A stretch of DNA of 64,000 nt from Pleurocapsa minor HA4230-MV1 (GTDB lineage Bacteria; Cyanobacteriota; Cyanobacteriia; Cyanobacteriales; Xenococcaceae), in the NCBI GenBank assembly GCA_019359095.1, contig JAHHHZ010000021.1, positions 62,001-126,000 of the forward strand, in the 5' to 3' direction. Made by a program: the position numbers and the translations under genes. Below the pieces are notes generated by a model. That model did no database searches, had not been told where the DNA came from, and saw nothing but the letters and a program-made list of their open reading frames with translations. Positions 55,161-64,000 of the stretch are shown piece by piece (position 1 is the first letter of the stretch; every line of letters begins with the position of its first letter).

Positions 55161-57983
55161 TCAAGAGTCCGCAGAATTATTAGCCAGATGTTGTTCAATA
55201 AATTCTTGAAGCTGTTTTATTTGAAAACTGGCGGTTAAATCGAGCAATTCTTGAGCAAAAGCGTAAAAACTGTAATCTAACTGTTTTAATTCCTCAGCAA
55301 TTTCTTGAATTTCGTCTAGGCTACCTTGTTTGGCAAGGTCATATAATTGAGAAAGCTTGCCACTTGCAGGAGGAACCATGGCTTCTTTTGGTTGAGAAAC
55401 ATTGAGAACATTATGATTGGTTAAATTAGCATCAGTCTCTTCATAAATCCATTGTAGTTGCAGATGCACTTTTAGCATTTCAAACAAAACGTCTGCCTGG
55501 ACTGGTTTGGGCAGAAATTCATCCGCACCTGCATCAATACTTTTATTGCGATCGATTTCAAAAACACTGGCAGAAGAAGTAACTAAAATAATATTTTGCA
55601 ACTGAGGTGATTTTCGCAGCTGATGCATCATTGCAAAACCATCCATTATGGGCATGATTAGATCGGTAATAATTAAGTCTGGAGCAATGGCTAAAGATTT
55701 TTCTAACCCTTCTCGACCATTATCTGCTTCGCTCACATCAAAACCAATTGGTCGCAGTAAGTTAAGTAGTACAGAGCGATTTTCCCAGCGATCGTCTACT
55801 ACTAAAATTTTTCTGGTCTTGCCGTCATAACCAATAATTTTGCCATCAGTTCCAATTCTGTTCGTATCTGCCCATGCTTTTGCTTCTGGTAATTCCACAT
55901 CAAACCAAAATACACTACCGCGATCGCGCTGACTTTGGACTTCTATAGTACTATTCATCATTTCTATGATGTTTTGACTAATTGCCAAACCCAATCCTGT
56001 TCCCTCCGTCATTTTTGTCGTATCGCCAACTTGCTCAAAAGGCAGAAAGATGTTTTGGACTTGTACTTCTGTCATACCCACCCCTGTATCTTCAATTTGA
56101 AATCTAATTTTTGATAATGAATCTGATGAGCTTAACAATTCAACTTTAAAAGTCACACCACCGCGATCGGTAAATTTAATTGCATTACCGATCAGATTAA
56201 TTAATACTTGTCGCAGGCGTTTTTCGTCGGCACTAACGCCAACAGGTAGTTGTGAGTTGGCTTGAAAGATAAAGGCAATGTTTTTCTGTTCGGCACGGAT
56301 ACGACAAATTTCTGCCACTCCTTGTAAAAAGCTAGAAAAATGGAAACTTTTAGGATGAAGCTCCATTTTCTGCGCCTCAATTTTAGAAATATCGAGAATA
56401 TCGTTGATCAAGGTAAGCAAATGAGAGCCACATTGATAAATGATTTCTACTCCTTTACTATCCTCGTTTTTACTTGCTTTAGAGCGTTGCAATATTTGTG
56501 CGTAGCCCAAAATTCCGTTCAAGGGTGTTCTTAATTCGTGACTCATGTTAGCCAGAAATTCGCTTTTAGCTTGGTTAGCGCGATCGGCAGTATGTTTAGC
56601 TTTTTCTGCTTCTTCTTTTGCCACTTGCAACTCTAAAGTGCGTTTTTCTACCCTAGTTTCTAGTTCGGTGTTCGTCTGTTCCAGGGTAGCAAAAGATTCT
56701 TGTAACTGTTGTGCCATATTGTTAAACGAATCAGCTAAAACTCCTATTTCATTAATACCTCGAACTTGGACTCGGCGATCTAAATCACCACGAGCGATCG
56801 CTTCAGATACCTGGGATAAGAGTAAAATCGGTCGAGCAATCCAGCGAGAAGTGTAAATCCCCAAAACTGTTGCCACGCCTAAAGCTATTAAGCATAATAA
56901 AATGGTCGTGCGAGTATTGGCATTAATTTCTGCCATAAAATCAGCTTCGGGAATCGCCAAAACAACCAACCAATCCAAACCATATTGATCTTGCCAAGGA
57001 GTAACCAGAACAAAAGTTTTTTTGTCTGCGTTTGGCGCAGCTATGTCAGAGGGAATCGCCATTGCCAACTGCTGAGCATTTTTAATCTTGTTGAGATTGC
57101 CAAATTTTTGTTTCAAATCAGCATAAATTGCGCGAATCGTCGGATCTTTGCTAGCCGAGGCTTTCATTCTTTGAGCTTCACCTTTGTCAATGGTGTAAAA
57201 TTTCTCGTCACTTGAAGCTGCTACTATTAACCCGTTTCTTTCTAAGATATATGTCTTGGCTGAAGGAGTAACTTGTAATTGTTTAAGAAAATCTCCAATT
57301 TGCGAAAGTACTAGATCGATACCAATTACACCCAGCAGTTTTTTATCTCGATCGTAGAGGGGATAGCTAGCAGAAACAGAGATGATCGAAGGATCGTCAT
57401 CCCAGGTGTAAATTTCGCTCCATAAAGGACGACCATACTTAACAGCATCTGTATACCAACTATCAAGGCGAAAATCAAATTCCTCTTCAATAATTTTTTG
57501 GGTAGGATTGCCCTTGGCATCGGTAGCATAGCCGTGATATTTACCCAGATAAGCTTGTTCGATCAAATCCATTCTTAAGCTATCGTCAGAGGCGCGATAA
57601 ATACCAATGAAGTCACCTTGAGGATTACCAAAGTTGATATAGCCAAACTTGGGAAAAGTCCGCATTTGTTGCCAAAAATAACGCCCAAAAGTGCGAAGAT
57701 CTTGGGTGTTAATTAAGCCTAAATTAATCGCGCGAGCATTAACTTGATTGATTTGATGAGGAATACCTAAATAACTATCCAGATGTTGATCGATGCGATC
57801 GCTGACATCTTTTTGTAGCTTTACAGCTAGATCGTTAACCGCTTTTTGACCGTTGCGTAGAGATAAATATCCCGTCAGCCCAACGGCAGCAAAAATTTGC
57901 AAGACAAAAGGAATGACAAGAACTGTACGCAGGGGAAGTTGTTTAGATTTTTTACAGCCCAGATAAGTTGATAGTATGCTCAA
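55161..57983 (-). CDS. Hybrid sensor histidine kinase with extracytoplasmic Cache sensor
   Basis: A 940-residue protein. A first membrane helix lies at about 18-42, then a periplasmic dCache-type sensor (about 45-345; [21 protein letters not shown] and [19 protein letters not shown]), a second helix at about 358-378, HAMP (about 380-435) and a coiled coil. HisKA follows with H482 in [14 protein letters not shown], then HATPase_c ([23 protein letters not shown]), a receiver with D774 ([13 protein letters not shown]) and a C-terminal helical tail. It senses a small extracellular molecule and passes phosphate, probably to the GGDEF regulator encoded just downstream. Confidence 0.94.
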   Translation of the reverse strand: MSILSTYLGCKKSKQLPLRTVLVIPFVLQIFAAVGLTGYLSLRNGQKAVNDLAVKLQKDVSDRIDQHLDSYLGIPHQINQVNARAINLGLINTQDLRTFGRYFWQQMRTFPKFGYINFGNPQGDFIGIYRASDDSLRMDLIEQAYLGKYHGYATDAKGNPTQKIIEEEFDFRLDSWYTDAVKYGRPLWSEIYTWDDDPSIISVSASYPLYDRDKKLLGVIGIDLVLSQIGDFLKQLQVTPSAKTYILERNGLIVAASSDEKFYTIDKGEAQRMKASASKDPTIRAIYADLKQKFGNLNKIKNAQQLAMAIPSDIAAPNADKKTFVLVTPWQDQYGLDWLVVLAIPEADFMAEINANTRTTILLCLIALGVATVLGIYTSRWIARPILLLSQVSEAIARGDLDRRVQVRGINEIGVLADSFNNMAQQLQESFATLEQTNTELETRVEKRTLELQVAKEEAEKAKHTADRANQAKSEFLANMSHELRTPLNGILGYAQILQRSKASKNEDSKGVEIIYQCGSHLLTLINDILDISKIEAQKMELHPKSFHFSSFLQGVAEICRIRAEQKNIAFIFQANSQLPVGVSADEKRLRQVLINLIGNAIKFTDRGGVTFKVELLSSSDSLSKIRFQIEDTGVGMTEVQVQNIFLPFEQVGDTTKMTEGTGLGLAISQNIIEMMNSTIEVQSQRDRGSVFWFDVELPEAKAWADTNRIGTDGKIIGYDGKTRKILVVDDRWENRSVLLNLLRPIGFDVSEADNGREGLEKSLAIAPDLIITDLIMPIMDGFAMMHQLRKSPQLQNIILVTSSASVFEIDRNKSIDAGADEFLPKPVQADVLFEMLKVHLQLQWIYEETDANLTNHNVLNVSQPKEAMVPPASGKLSQLYDLAKQGSLDEIQEIAEELKQLDYSFYAFAQELLDLTASFQIKQLQEFIEQHLANNSADS

Positions 57984-58382
57984 GGAGTTAACTCGCTTAC
58001 GATCTAAATTATTTTTATAATTCCCCGATTAATTTAATAATTTAACAATTAGATTTTTATCAAAAGAATTTTTAATACAATTCATAGTACTAGAGCGTCT
58101 AGGTTACAATATTTAGCTAATTTTAAGTAGCGCGAGCATTTGGGCATTGCCCACATTACCACATTTAATTTTTTTGACACAATAAAATTAGAGTGGACAC
58201 ATAAGTACTAGCACGTCTAGTTTAAATTGTTAGGTAAATTAATCGCTAAAAATAAAGCCAGATAGAGACTTTATACATTTGATGAACCCAGTATTTTAGC
58301 CTAGACACGCTAGTAGGTATCTTTGTCAATCAACCAGTAATTGAAGAATAGATAACCCAATATTTTATTCATTATCGAGCAG
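57984..58382. other. 399-bp repeat-bearing intergenic region
   Basis: No gene is supported. It contains three copies of a GTACTAGxxxGTCTAG-type motif: direct at about 58087-58110 and 58205-58228, inverted at about 58298-58318. A 'tgggcattgccca' palindrome lies near 58140. Confidence 0.6.
58205..58318. mobile_element. Short element with inverted GTACTAG/GTCTAG ends
   Basis: The left end TACTAGCACGTCTAGTTTAA and the reverse complement of the right end, TACTAGCGTGTCTAGGCTAA, match at 16 of 20 positions. About 114 bp long, non-coding. An extra left-end copy lies at 58087-58110, so the tract may be a stacked pair of elements. Confidence 0.5.
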
Positions 58383-58751
58383 TTAAAATTCATATCCTCT
58401 TTTAACCCAATAATTCCAATCTTCAATCGCTTCTTTTGTGGTCGAATCAATGTTTCGAGCTTGTATATCAGATAATCGTGCGCAGAAAACATCCTCTAGC
58501 TCACTTTCTTGATAGAGAACTTCAACGAACATATCATGTGAACAATCATCTTCTGGCGACATTTCTAAAACAGTAACGTCTCTGCCTTTAGGTTTTTGAC
58601 GGTTTACCCATTTAGCCTTGAAAGGAAAATTGATTTTATCTTGCAAATAGTAATACCAACCCATTGCCCTTTCCTGGTCATCATAGCAATCTACCACCAC
58701 TTCCATATAAATCCGCTCGTCGCGGACATGATCCTGTTTAACTTCCGACAT
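58383..58751 (-). CDS. CcbP-like cyanobacterial calcium-binding protein
   Basis: A 122-residue soluble, acidic protein matching the CcbP family: ERIYMEVVVDCYDDQERAMGWYYYLQDKINFPFKAKW near the start and EAIEDWNYWVKRGYEF at the end. Negative patches such as EMSPEDDC would bind calcium. In Anabaena, CcbP controls free calcium and affects heterocyst formation. This genome shows no sign of heterocysts here, so the role may be general calcium buffering. It may also read the sequence 'QKPKGRDVTVLEM' as a small SH3-like fold. Confidence 0.75.
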   Translation of the reverse strand: MSEVKQDHVRDERIYMEVVVDCYDDQERAMGWYYYLQDKINFPFKAKWVNRQKPKGRDVTVLEMSPEDDCSHDMFVEVLYQESELEDVFCARLSDIQARNIDSTTKEAIEDWNYWVKRGYEF

Positions 58752-58939
58752 AACTAGACAAATTAATATAACTGTTTGAGTTTATTATCCAACCTATTTT
58801 TAAATGTTACATTTATAGTTAGCAAGCGATCGCTATCTGAAGCAATACTTCAACTTGCTCACGTTACTAAGGCAAACAGAGAATTTTTTGAGTTATTCAT
58901 TGAATCTTCATGATCTTTTAAATCAGGAAAACGAGTTGA

Positions 58940-59569
58940 TTATAGTAAAGTTTGACTGAATTCTCTTAAAGCTACAGAAGAGCCGACTTGCCAAGCTCGA
59001 TTAATATATTGAGTTACGATTTCTTTGATCAAAAAATTTGGGAAAACAACGCTTTGATCAGATTCTATATATTTGTTATTCGCGAAAAGATAAATATGCA
59101 ATTTATTAGTTTTATAAATCCATACTTCGGGAATTGCTAGAGAAATATAATCTTCAATACGAGTAAAAGAAGTAACATCTATTTCAATTGCTAAATCGGG
59201 TGGCGGGTCGATACTCAAATCTAATTTTCTTTTTCCCAATATTGCTTGATAATTCTCGATATAAAAACAAACATCAGGTTCTAATCCCGCTTCTTTTCCA
59301 CGCCTTAAAGTTATGGGATGAAAACTTTCCCAGTCTTGCCCTTGATGGCGTAGTAATATTTTAACCAGGTCTGCAATCACATCAATTTCTTTGCCGTGTT
59401 CGGCTATAGGACTCATCAATAAAATATAATTATCTCGGAAACGAAGACGGGGAATAGAGCGATCGCCTAATTGGTTTAAAATTTGTTCGTAATCGGCTAT
59501 AGTACCAGGAAATTTTAATATTGTTCCTGCTGGAAGATCGATTTTATCTGGGGTAATAATAGGTAACAT
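58940..59569 (-). CDS. Uma2-family (DUF820) endonuclease-like protein
   Basis: A 209-residue protein of the PD-(D/E)xK-fold Uma2 family, abundant in cyanobacteria. The core is visible as LLMSPIAEHGKEID, then GLEPDVCFYIENY (D99), then PPPDLAIEIDVTS (D125, E129). Uma2 proteins are often spread in many copies and near repeats; a DNA-nuclease role is predicted from the fold, but biology is not known. The catalytic acids are intact. Confidence 0.88.
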   Translation of the reverse strand: MLPIITPDKIDLPAGTILKFPGTIADYEQILNQLGDRSIPRLRFRDNYILLMSPIAEHGKEIDVIADLVKILLRHQGQDWESFHPITLRRGKEAGLEPDVCFYIENYQAILGKRKLDLSIDPPPDLAIEIDVTSFTRIEDYISLAIPEVWIYKTNKLHIYLFANNKYIESDQSVVFPNFLIKEIVTQYINRAWQVGSSVALREFSQTLL

Positions 59570-59776
59570 ATTTTTACTTTCTAGTAGCTGTTGAAATTAA
59601 TTTTTTGTTTCATAATTTCTCTTTAATCTTGTCAAAGTTTTTCTAGCAAATGTTAGTAAATACTTCCCTTTTTTTTGATTACCTTGTACCTAATTAAAAG
59701 TTTATCAAATTAGTTGGAGAAATGACCTTACAATAAAAACATAATTTTGGCTTTCGAGAAAAATCGAGGTGAATAG

Positions 59777-60004
59777 TTGAAAAACACGACAACTCAAGTC
59801 CGAATTGCTAATCCTAATGATATTCCTGTAATTTATACTTTTATTCGCAAAAAATCAGAATTTGATCGCTCTATTGGTTCTTATTCAGGTACTATTCAAA
59901 CTTCTGAAAGCAAAATACGTCAGACAATTTTTGGGACTCATCCTTTTGCTTACGTTTTATTAGCAGAAAATCAAAGTATAATAGGATTTGCTTCTCTTCA
60001 ATAA
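59777..60004 (+). pseudogene. Truncated GNAT acetyltransferase
   Basis: A 75-residue frame starting at a TTG (59777) resembles the first half of a GNAT N-acetyltransferase: QVRIANPNDIPVIYTFIRKKSEFDRSIGSYSGTIQTSESKIRQTIFG, then YVLLAENQSIIGFASLQ. It stops there, before the acetyl-CoA-binding motif (Q/RxxGxG/A) that must follow. No continuation is seen in other frames before the next gene, so the rest has been lost. Confidence 0.75.
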
Positions 60005-60027
60005 TTAAAAATAGTTTGTTTAACTAC

Positions 60028-60696
60028 TTAATTTTTTAAACTTATTGGTTTACGATTAGGTAATGTGTAACCACAAATTTTAGAATAAAGAGTCGCATCA
60101 GGATGTTCTGAACCATATTCTTCGTAAGCCCAAAGTTTTGTCCATTGTGGTTCTTTTTGATCGAAAGGAACTATTTTATTTTCTTGATTAATAGTAGCTA
60201 AAGCTCGTCTAAGTGGTATAGATTGATTGGAATTGCAAATAAATTGATCGATTCTTAAAAATGCAGTTTTAGGCGAACAATTAGGCAAACAATTATGAGT
60301 GAATGCTTGTTTAAATGTAACTATATTACCGTCTTGTTTAATCGAAGAAGGAGCATAATATAATCCAGCTTTATGAAGCTCTTTTCTTTTTCCATAAATA
60401 TCTGTAACACCATAATTAGCAACATAAATATATTCTTCTCCGTGAATATACAAGTTTGGTATTTGGTTATTGCTATTTCTTTTTTTTAGAGTAGTAGTTT
60501 GAGCAATTTTTTGTTCTGGTTGTTTTGCAACTGATTGTTGCTTTATTTCTTCAATTTGTGGCTCGTTTGACTTAGTGACAGTTTTATTACTGCTTTCAAA
60601 AGACCCTGATAAAGAAAGCCAGCCAAAAATTAGTGAGCTAACTATATAAGTGCCTATAGTTATTTTTTTGTCATGCTTTGTAGGCTTAAATCCCAT
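60028..60696 (-). CDS. Hypothetical protein with N-terminal membrane anchor
   Basis: A 222-residue protein with a basic start and one hydrophobic helix (about 12-30), then a low-complexity linker rich in K, Q and S (about 35-75) and a folded C-terminal part. Four cysteines there (HNCLPNCSPKTAF, FICNSNQS and SKICGYTLP) suggest disulfides outside the cytoplasm. I recognise no family. It is AT-rich like its neighbours and precedes nothing obvious on its strand. Confidence 0.55.
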   Translation of the reverse strand: MGFKPTKHDKKITIGTYIVSSLIFGWLSLSGSFESSNKTVTKSNEPQIEEIKQQSVAKQPEQKIAQTTTLKKRNSNNQIPNLYIHGEEYIYVANYGVTDIYGKRKELHKAGLYYAPSSIKQDGNIVTFKQAFTHNCLPNCSPKTAFLRIDQFICNSNQSIPLRRALATINQENKIVPFDQKEPQWTKLWAYEEYGSEHPDATLYSKICGYTLPNRKPISLKN

Positions 60697-60788
60697 GATG
60701 TTAATTATCTTGATATTGGGTTCTATAAACTTTTTTTCTTTTTGTGGTCATAATTTTTTGTCTAGCAGATACACAATATTTATTACTT

Positions 60789-61811
60789 TCAAATGTAGTT
60801 ATTCTCCGATAAAAAAGCTTCTAAATTAGGAATAAATGTATTAATGCCATTAGGTAGGTAACAATCATAACGACGGTGAAAAGATAGATCCATATTGATT
60901 CTTTCTTTAATATGTTTAATCGCATCAGGATATTCACCTAACATACTTTTAATAGCTGCATAACTAGCCATCTCAATAAAATAATATGGACAACTATTAC
61001 TAGCTTCTTGTCTTGCTTTTATTACTTCATCCCAATGATATTTAGCTTCGGCTCTGAGAAAATTGGGATACTGAAGAGTTACATCCTCAAAACCATTGGT
61101 ATTAAGCGCAATTATTTGTGGTGGATATGAAGTAAAAGATTTTTCAAAAGCAGAAAATCTTTTATCTTGTGTAACTATTTCTGTAATTCCATTATTATCT
61201 ATATCTTTAAAATCTGTACATATTGGGACATAATATGGTTCTCTATCTAACACATAATAATCAGAGCCATAGTCATATGTTAAAGCAGCTTTAACAACTC
61301 CATTACCTAATCTATAAAGTTTATTTGGTAAATTTTGATCGTAAACAGTTACTTCTAAACTCCCAGTGCAAGAACCATTACCAACCATTTCATCTTCAAC
61401 AACAACACTAGCTTTGTTTCTGTTATAAAGATTCTTCAACGACACTGTTAATGATTGAGCACCACTACCTGTTGTAAACTGAACTTTTTGTTCATATACT
61501 TCGCCACTATTGGAATCGAGAACGTACACTGAGGATTCTTTTGCTCCAAATTCAGAAAGTTGATTCGCATGAATAATGTTGAAAGCTACAGAATATTCAG
61601 TTGTTTGGTCACGAAGCTTATATTCAAAGTTACAACCAAGATCGACAGATCCACTAAAAATATTAATTTCATTTTCTTTTAGCTCTAAACTACAACCTTC
61701 AACCTCAGTTCTTTCTATTGACTGGGCTTTAGCTTGTTCTGGAATCAATGAACTGAATAAAGATAAGCTAATGGCAGCTAAATATTTAATTAGTAATTGT
61801 CTGTTTTTCAT
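60789..61811 (-). CDS. Exported hypothetical protein with a calcium-loop-like motif
   Basis: A 340-residue protein with a signal peptide (about 1-29, ending QAKA). The mature part is beta-rich up to about 190, then has DFKDIDNNGITEIVTQD (about 202-218), which looks like the D-x-D-x-x-G calcium loop of FG-GAP/VCBS-like blades. A helical C-terminus follows with YHWDEVIKARQEASNSCPYYFIEMASYAAIKSML. It contains six cysteines in the mature part. I cannot name a family or partner. Confidence 0.6.
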   Translation of the reverse strand: MKNRQLLIKYLAAISLSLFSSLIPEQAKAQSIERTEVEGCSLELKENEINIFSGSVDLGCNFEYKLRDQTTEYSVAFNIIHANQLSEFGAKESSVYVLDSNSGEVYEQKVQFTTGSGAQSLTVSLKNLYNRNKASVVVEDEMVGNGSCTGSLEVTVYDQNLPNKLYRLGNGVVKAALTYDYGSDYYVLDREPYYVPICTDFKDIDNNGITEIVTQDKRFSAFEKSFTSYPPQIIALNTNGFEDVTLQYPNFLRAEAKYHWDEVIKARQEASNSCPYYFIEMASYAAIKSMLGEYPDAIKHIKERINMDLSFHRRYDCYLPNGINTFIPNLEAFLSENNYI

Positions 61812-62179
61812 TTATCGGCTCGGCTTAATTGGTTACTCTTGTAGATTTAGAGTTCCCAAAAATACAACGCCAAGTAACAATGTTGCAGTAGTTGAGATTA
61901 GACTTGAGACAAAGATAAATGATGTATTAATGGCTAGTATTTTAGAATTTTATAAAAACATTATTTACCTTACATTTTGTTAACCAGAACCTAACTTTTA
62001 CCAAATCTGAGACAAGAATGTTTTATTCCTTTCTATTTTTGGGAAATATGTAGCAAGTACCCTGTAAGGATTCAAAAACGACGACTTGGCGATCGCCAGC
62101 TTTACTAAATATTGCAGCCTTTGGCTAGTTCTAGCCTTACAGGGGGAGAGTCATATCTCTTATCGACTCAACCTCCCTT
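61812..62179. other. 368-bp intergenic region with inverted repeat
   Basis: Contains CCCTGTAAGG (62060-62069) and its reverse complement CCTTACAGGG (62135-62144), bounding an 85-bp stretch with a HIP1 site. No gene is supported. Confidence 0.55.
62060..62144. repeat. 85-bp element with 10-bp perfect inverted ends
   Basis: CCCTGTAAGG ... CCTTACAGGG, with HIP1 inside. The size is that of a small non-autonomous element; no second copy is in the window. Confidence 0.5.
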
Positions 62180-63205
62180 TTACGAATTAGCTCTTAAACA
62201 TTCATTAAAAAATCTTATTCTTGAAGGTACAAATATAGAAGCAGCATTAGTTATTTTAGGTCTTTCTTTTGATCTTTGTGGGAAAAGATACAGGCTTTCT
62301 TTTAGCAAATTATGATTGTTTGAGAATAACCAATCTTTTGCTTCAATTAAAATAAGACTATTGTGATTTTCTTTATATTGTAAACTATCTACGAATCTTA
62401 ATTCTATTGTATTACAAAATGTATTTTTGTTAGATATTATATCATCTATATTTAGATTTTCTGTATTATCGACTTTTAGCATTCTCTCTAAATCATTTAT
62501 GTAGAGAAATTTATATCTATAATCAGGAGCTATTACCACTAAAATTTTAGGACTAATTGCACAGCATATCATAGACTTTGGATTTAGAATATCAGAACGA
62601 GTATGTGGATCACCATCCATTGCGATAACAGGATTATCAGAGGCAATAAAAATAGGTGTTTTACTAAAAAAAACAGAAATTTTTTTTCCACACAATGAAA
62701 GAAAAGTTCTTCCAGCCATTAATCCCATTTCTCTTAAGTGATGTATCTTTACAGCACTTTCTAGCTCATCTTTGCTTGTGTTTATACAATTAAATTTGAA
62801 AAAACACTCAATTTCTACCCGTCTAGCTTCAACTCTCCAAAAAAAATTAGCAATTGATCTTTTGAGTTCAATAGAAAGTTCAGAGTTTTGAAAAGTTTGA
62901 ACTTTATAAAATAAACATTTTTTATCAACTAAATTTGTAATTTCTTCTACTATCCTGTTCCAATTATTCTCAAATTGCTCATTATTCTTCTCAACAAAAT
63001 CATTATATTTTGGTTGCTCATCATCTTTAATGGAGTAAAAATGTCTTTTTATTGCTACTCTTTCTAGTTTTTTTTGTTCAATATTATATGTAGGACTATT
63101 TAAATTAATAGATAAAATTTTTCTTTCTCTTCTTTCTTCGTTAGGATTACAAGAAAAATATTTAAGATAAACAACGGGGATAATATGTTGTTTTTTAGTA
63201 ACCAT
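62180..63205 (-). CDS. DUF4238 domain-containing protein
   Basis: A 341-residue soluble protein with the DUF4238 start KKQHIIPVVYLKYFSCN (family HHxxPxxYLxxFS). Other family parts are KKLERVAIKRHFYSIKD, the mid stretch NNEQFENNWNRIVEEI, and FIASDNPVIAMDG (the family's 'tSDnPv' box). DUF4238 proteins are scattered by transfer among bacteria and are often found near defence or mobile genes; the function is unknown. Lysine- and isoleucine-rich composition and AT-rich codons contrast with the core genes. Confidence 0.85.
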   Translation of the reverse strand: MVTKKQHIIPVVYLKYFSCNPNEERRERKILSINLNSPTYNIEQKKLERVAIKRHFYSIKDDEQPKYNDFVEKNNEQFENNWNRIVEEITNLVDKKCLFYKVQTFQNSELSIELKRSIANFFWRVEARRVEIECFFKFNCINTSKDELESAVKIHHLREMGLMAGRTFLSLCGKKISVFFSKTPIFIASDNPVIAMDGDPHTRSDILNPKSMICCAISPKILVVIAPDYRYKFLYINDLERMLKVDNTENLNIDDIISNKNTFCNTIELRFVDSLQYKENHNSLILIEAKDWLFSNNHNLLKESLYLFPQRSKERPKITNAASIFVPSRIRFFNECLRANS

Positions 63206-63509
63206 ATTTGCTTAATATAATAAATATTTAACCATGATAGTCCTTTTTTATTTATGCTTACATACTAGGGGAAGAACTAGCGAACGTGACATGAGGAGTA
63301 ATCTAGATAATTTTGTAGGAACTACCCAAAGGCTGCAAAAATTCCGAAGATTGGCGATCGCTGTTTTTTGCAAATCTGATGGTAAAGTTTTCTCGGAAAA
63401 AGCAGTTGGCGATCGCTAATCATTGAACATAATATTATAATTTATCTAAAGAATAGACAAATTATGCAACTAGATATCATTCTTATTAGTTCTCTTACGA
63501 TCAAATCGT
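63206..63509. other. 304-bp intergenic region
   Basis: No credible gene. It has two HIP1-containing 'ttggcgatcgct' direct repeats about 55 bases apart. A short open frame at 63234-63419 reads through them and looks accidental. Confidence 0.5.
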
Positions 63510-64000
63510 TTACTTCAATGGTGCTGTAAATTGTTTTGTTTCCTGGTGTAAATCTGCAACTTTTTGGCGAATTTCAGGATTATAAAGACGGAGATAGTTC
63601 CAATAATTGCCAAACACCCCCTCGATATAATCTTTGGTTTCAGGAAAAGGTATTTGTTCTACAAAGCGATCGCGATCCTCGATATCGTATTGCTGTAGCC
63701 AAGAGTTAACATTACTTGTCCCTGCGTTATAGCTTGCCACTGCTAGTAATGAGTCATCTTGATAGCGTTGATGATTATGTTCGAGATACCAAGTCCCAAT
63801 TTTAATATTGTCATCAGGATTAGTTAGGGAATAATTTGCCAGCCCGATTTGTGCTGCCGCCCATTTAGCAGTAGGCGGTACAACTTGCATCAAACCCACT
63901 GCGCCAACGGTAGAATTAATGGTGGGGTTAAAAGTAGATTCTTTACGCATGACCGAAATTGCTAGAAGAGGATTAATCTTGTCCTGTTGAGCGTTTTGCA
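63510..64000 (-). CDS. Lytic transglycosylase, SLT domain (5' end outside window)
   Basis: The frame continues to the right edge (…NPLLAISVMRKESTFNP), so the ATG at 63950 is internal and at least 163 residues are present. The SLT domain is clear: catalytic glutamate in MRKESTFNP, then VGAVGLMQVVPPTAKWAAAQIG, NIKIGTWYLEHNHQRY and AVASYNAGTSNVNSW. It cuts the glycan strands of peptidoglycan to 1,6-anhydro ends. Soluble Slt70-like relatives have a long superhelical N-terminal part, which would lie outside the window. Confidence 0.9.
   Translation of the reverse strand, partial: QNAQQDKINPLLAISVMRKESTFNPTINSTVGAVGLMQVVPPTAKWAAAQIGLANYSLTNPDDNIKIGTWYLEHNHQRYQDDSLLAVASYNAGTSNVNSWLQQYDIEDRDRFVEQIPFPETKDYIEGVFGNYWNYLRLYNPEIRQKVADLHQETKQFTAPLK

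Noticed and set aside
62112-62315. 67-codon plus-strand frame near 62.2 kb
   Set aside because: It overlaps the 3' end of the DUF4238 gene on the other strand and begins in an inverted repeat.
63234-63419. 61-codon frame before the lytic transglycosylase
   Set aside because: It crosses two HIP1 repeats and has no recognisable composition or ribosome site.

Overview
The window comes from a cyanobacterium. The palindrome GCGATCGC (HIP1) occurs throughout, and the core genes are those of an oxygenic phototroph: petB and petD of the cytochrome b6f complex, apcF of the phycobilisome core, a CtpA-type protease divergent from petBD, a carotenoid oxygenase and a CcbP-type calcium-binding protein. 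AT-rich spacers, many short interspersed repeats and several small toxin-antitoxin modules suggest a repeat-rich genome such as a pleurocapsalean or large chroococcalean strain. The genus cannot be fixed from this sequence alone.

Layout. Bases 1-1370 hold a TnpB gene of an IS200/IS605 element, cut by the left edge. 1.5-6.9 kb carries a thioredoxin-like protein, a YbhN/GDPD pair, an ABC-F ATPase, cysC and a hypothetical gene. 7-9 kb is repeat-rich, with a STAS protein and a Ni-SOD-type maturation protease. 9-16 kb has a solute-binding lipoprotein, a GT2 enzyme, a beta-propeller lipoprotein, a 1-Cys peroxiredoxin and a class V aminotransferase. 17.3-19.6 kb is a small accessory island: a MazF-like pair, a YoeB-like pair, a coiled-coil membrane peptide bracketed by direct repeats and a lone BrnA-like antitoxin. 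Core genes follow: pgk, ctpA, petB-petD, then rimP-nusA-ylxR-infB with a membrane-protein gene behind it.

32-35 kb is a zinc-uptake locus, with znuA divergent from znuC-znuB and Fur/Zur-like palindromes between them. It is followed by an SDR, glutaredoxin, acetyl-CoA synthetase, a free-standing fatty acyl-AMP ligase and a MidA-type methyltransferase. 42-46.3 kb is a nitrogen block: amt and type III glutamine synthetase glnN. The glnN promoter has the full NtcA arrangement (GTA-N8-TAC, 22 bp, TACGAT). Next come apcF, groES-groEL behind a CIRCE operator, a Bax-inhibitor-1 protein, a carotenoid oxygenase, CsbD, a transglutaminase-like protein and a hybrid kinase/diguanylate cyclase pair. From 58 kb to the right end the sequence is more AT-rich and mostly accessory: CcbP, a Uma2 nuclease, a broken GNAT gene, two unrecognised exported or anchored proteins, a DUF4238 protein and a partial lytic transglycosylase.

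The clearest unexplained structure is in the repeats. Two copies of one MITE-like element, 14 kb apart and in opposite orientation, differ mainly by a 72-bp insertion that repeats a 14-base sequence at each end. A second hairpin repeat recurs four times around the toxin-antitoxin island. I found no CRISPR array, rRNA or tRNA gene, and no convincing new multi-gene system. The 59.7-63.2 kb block is the least explained gene set.
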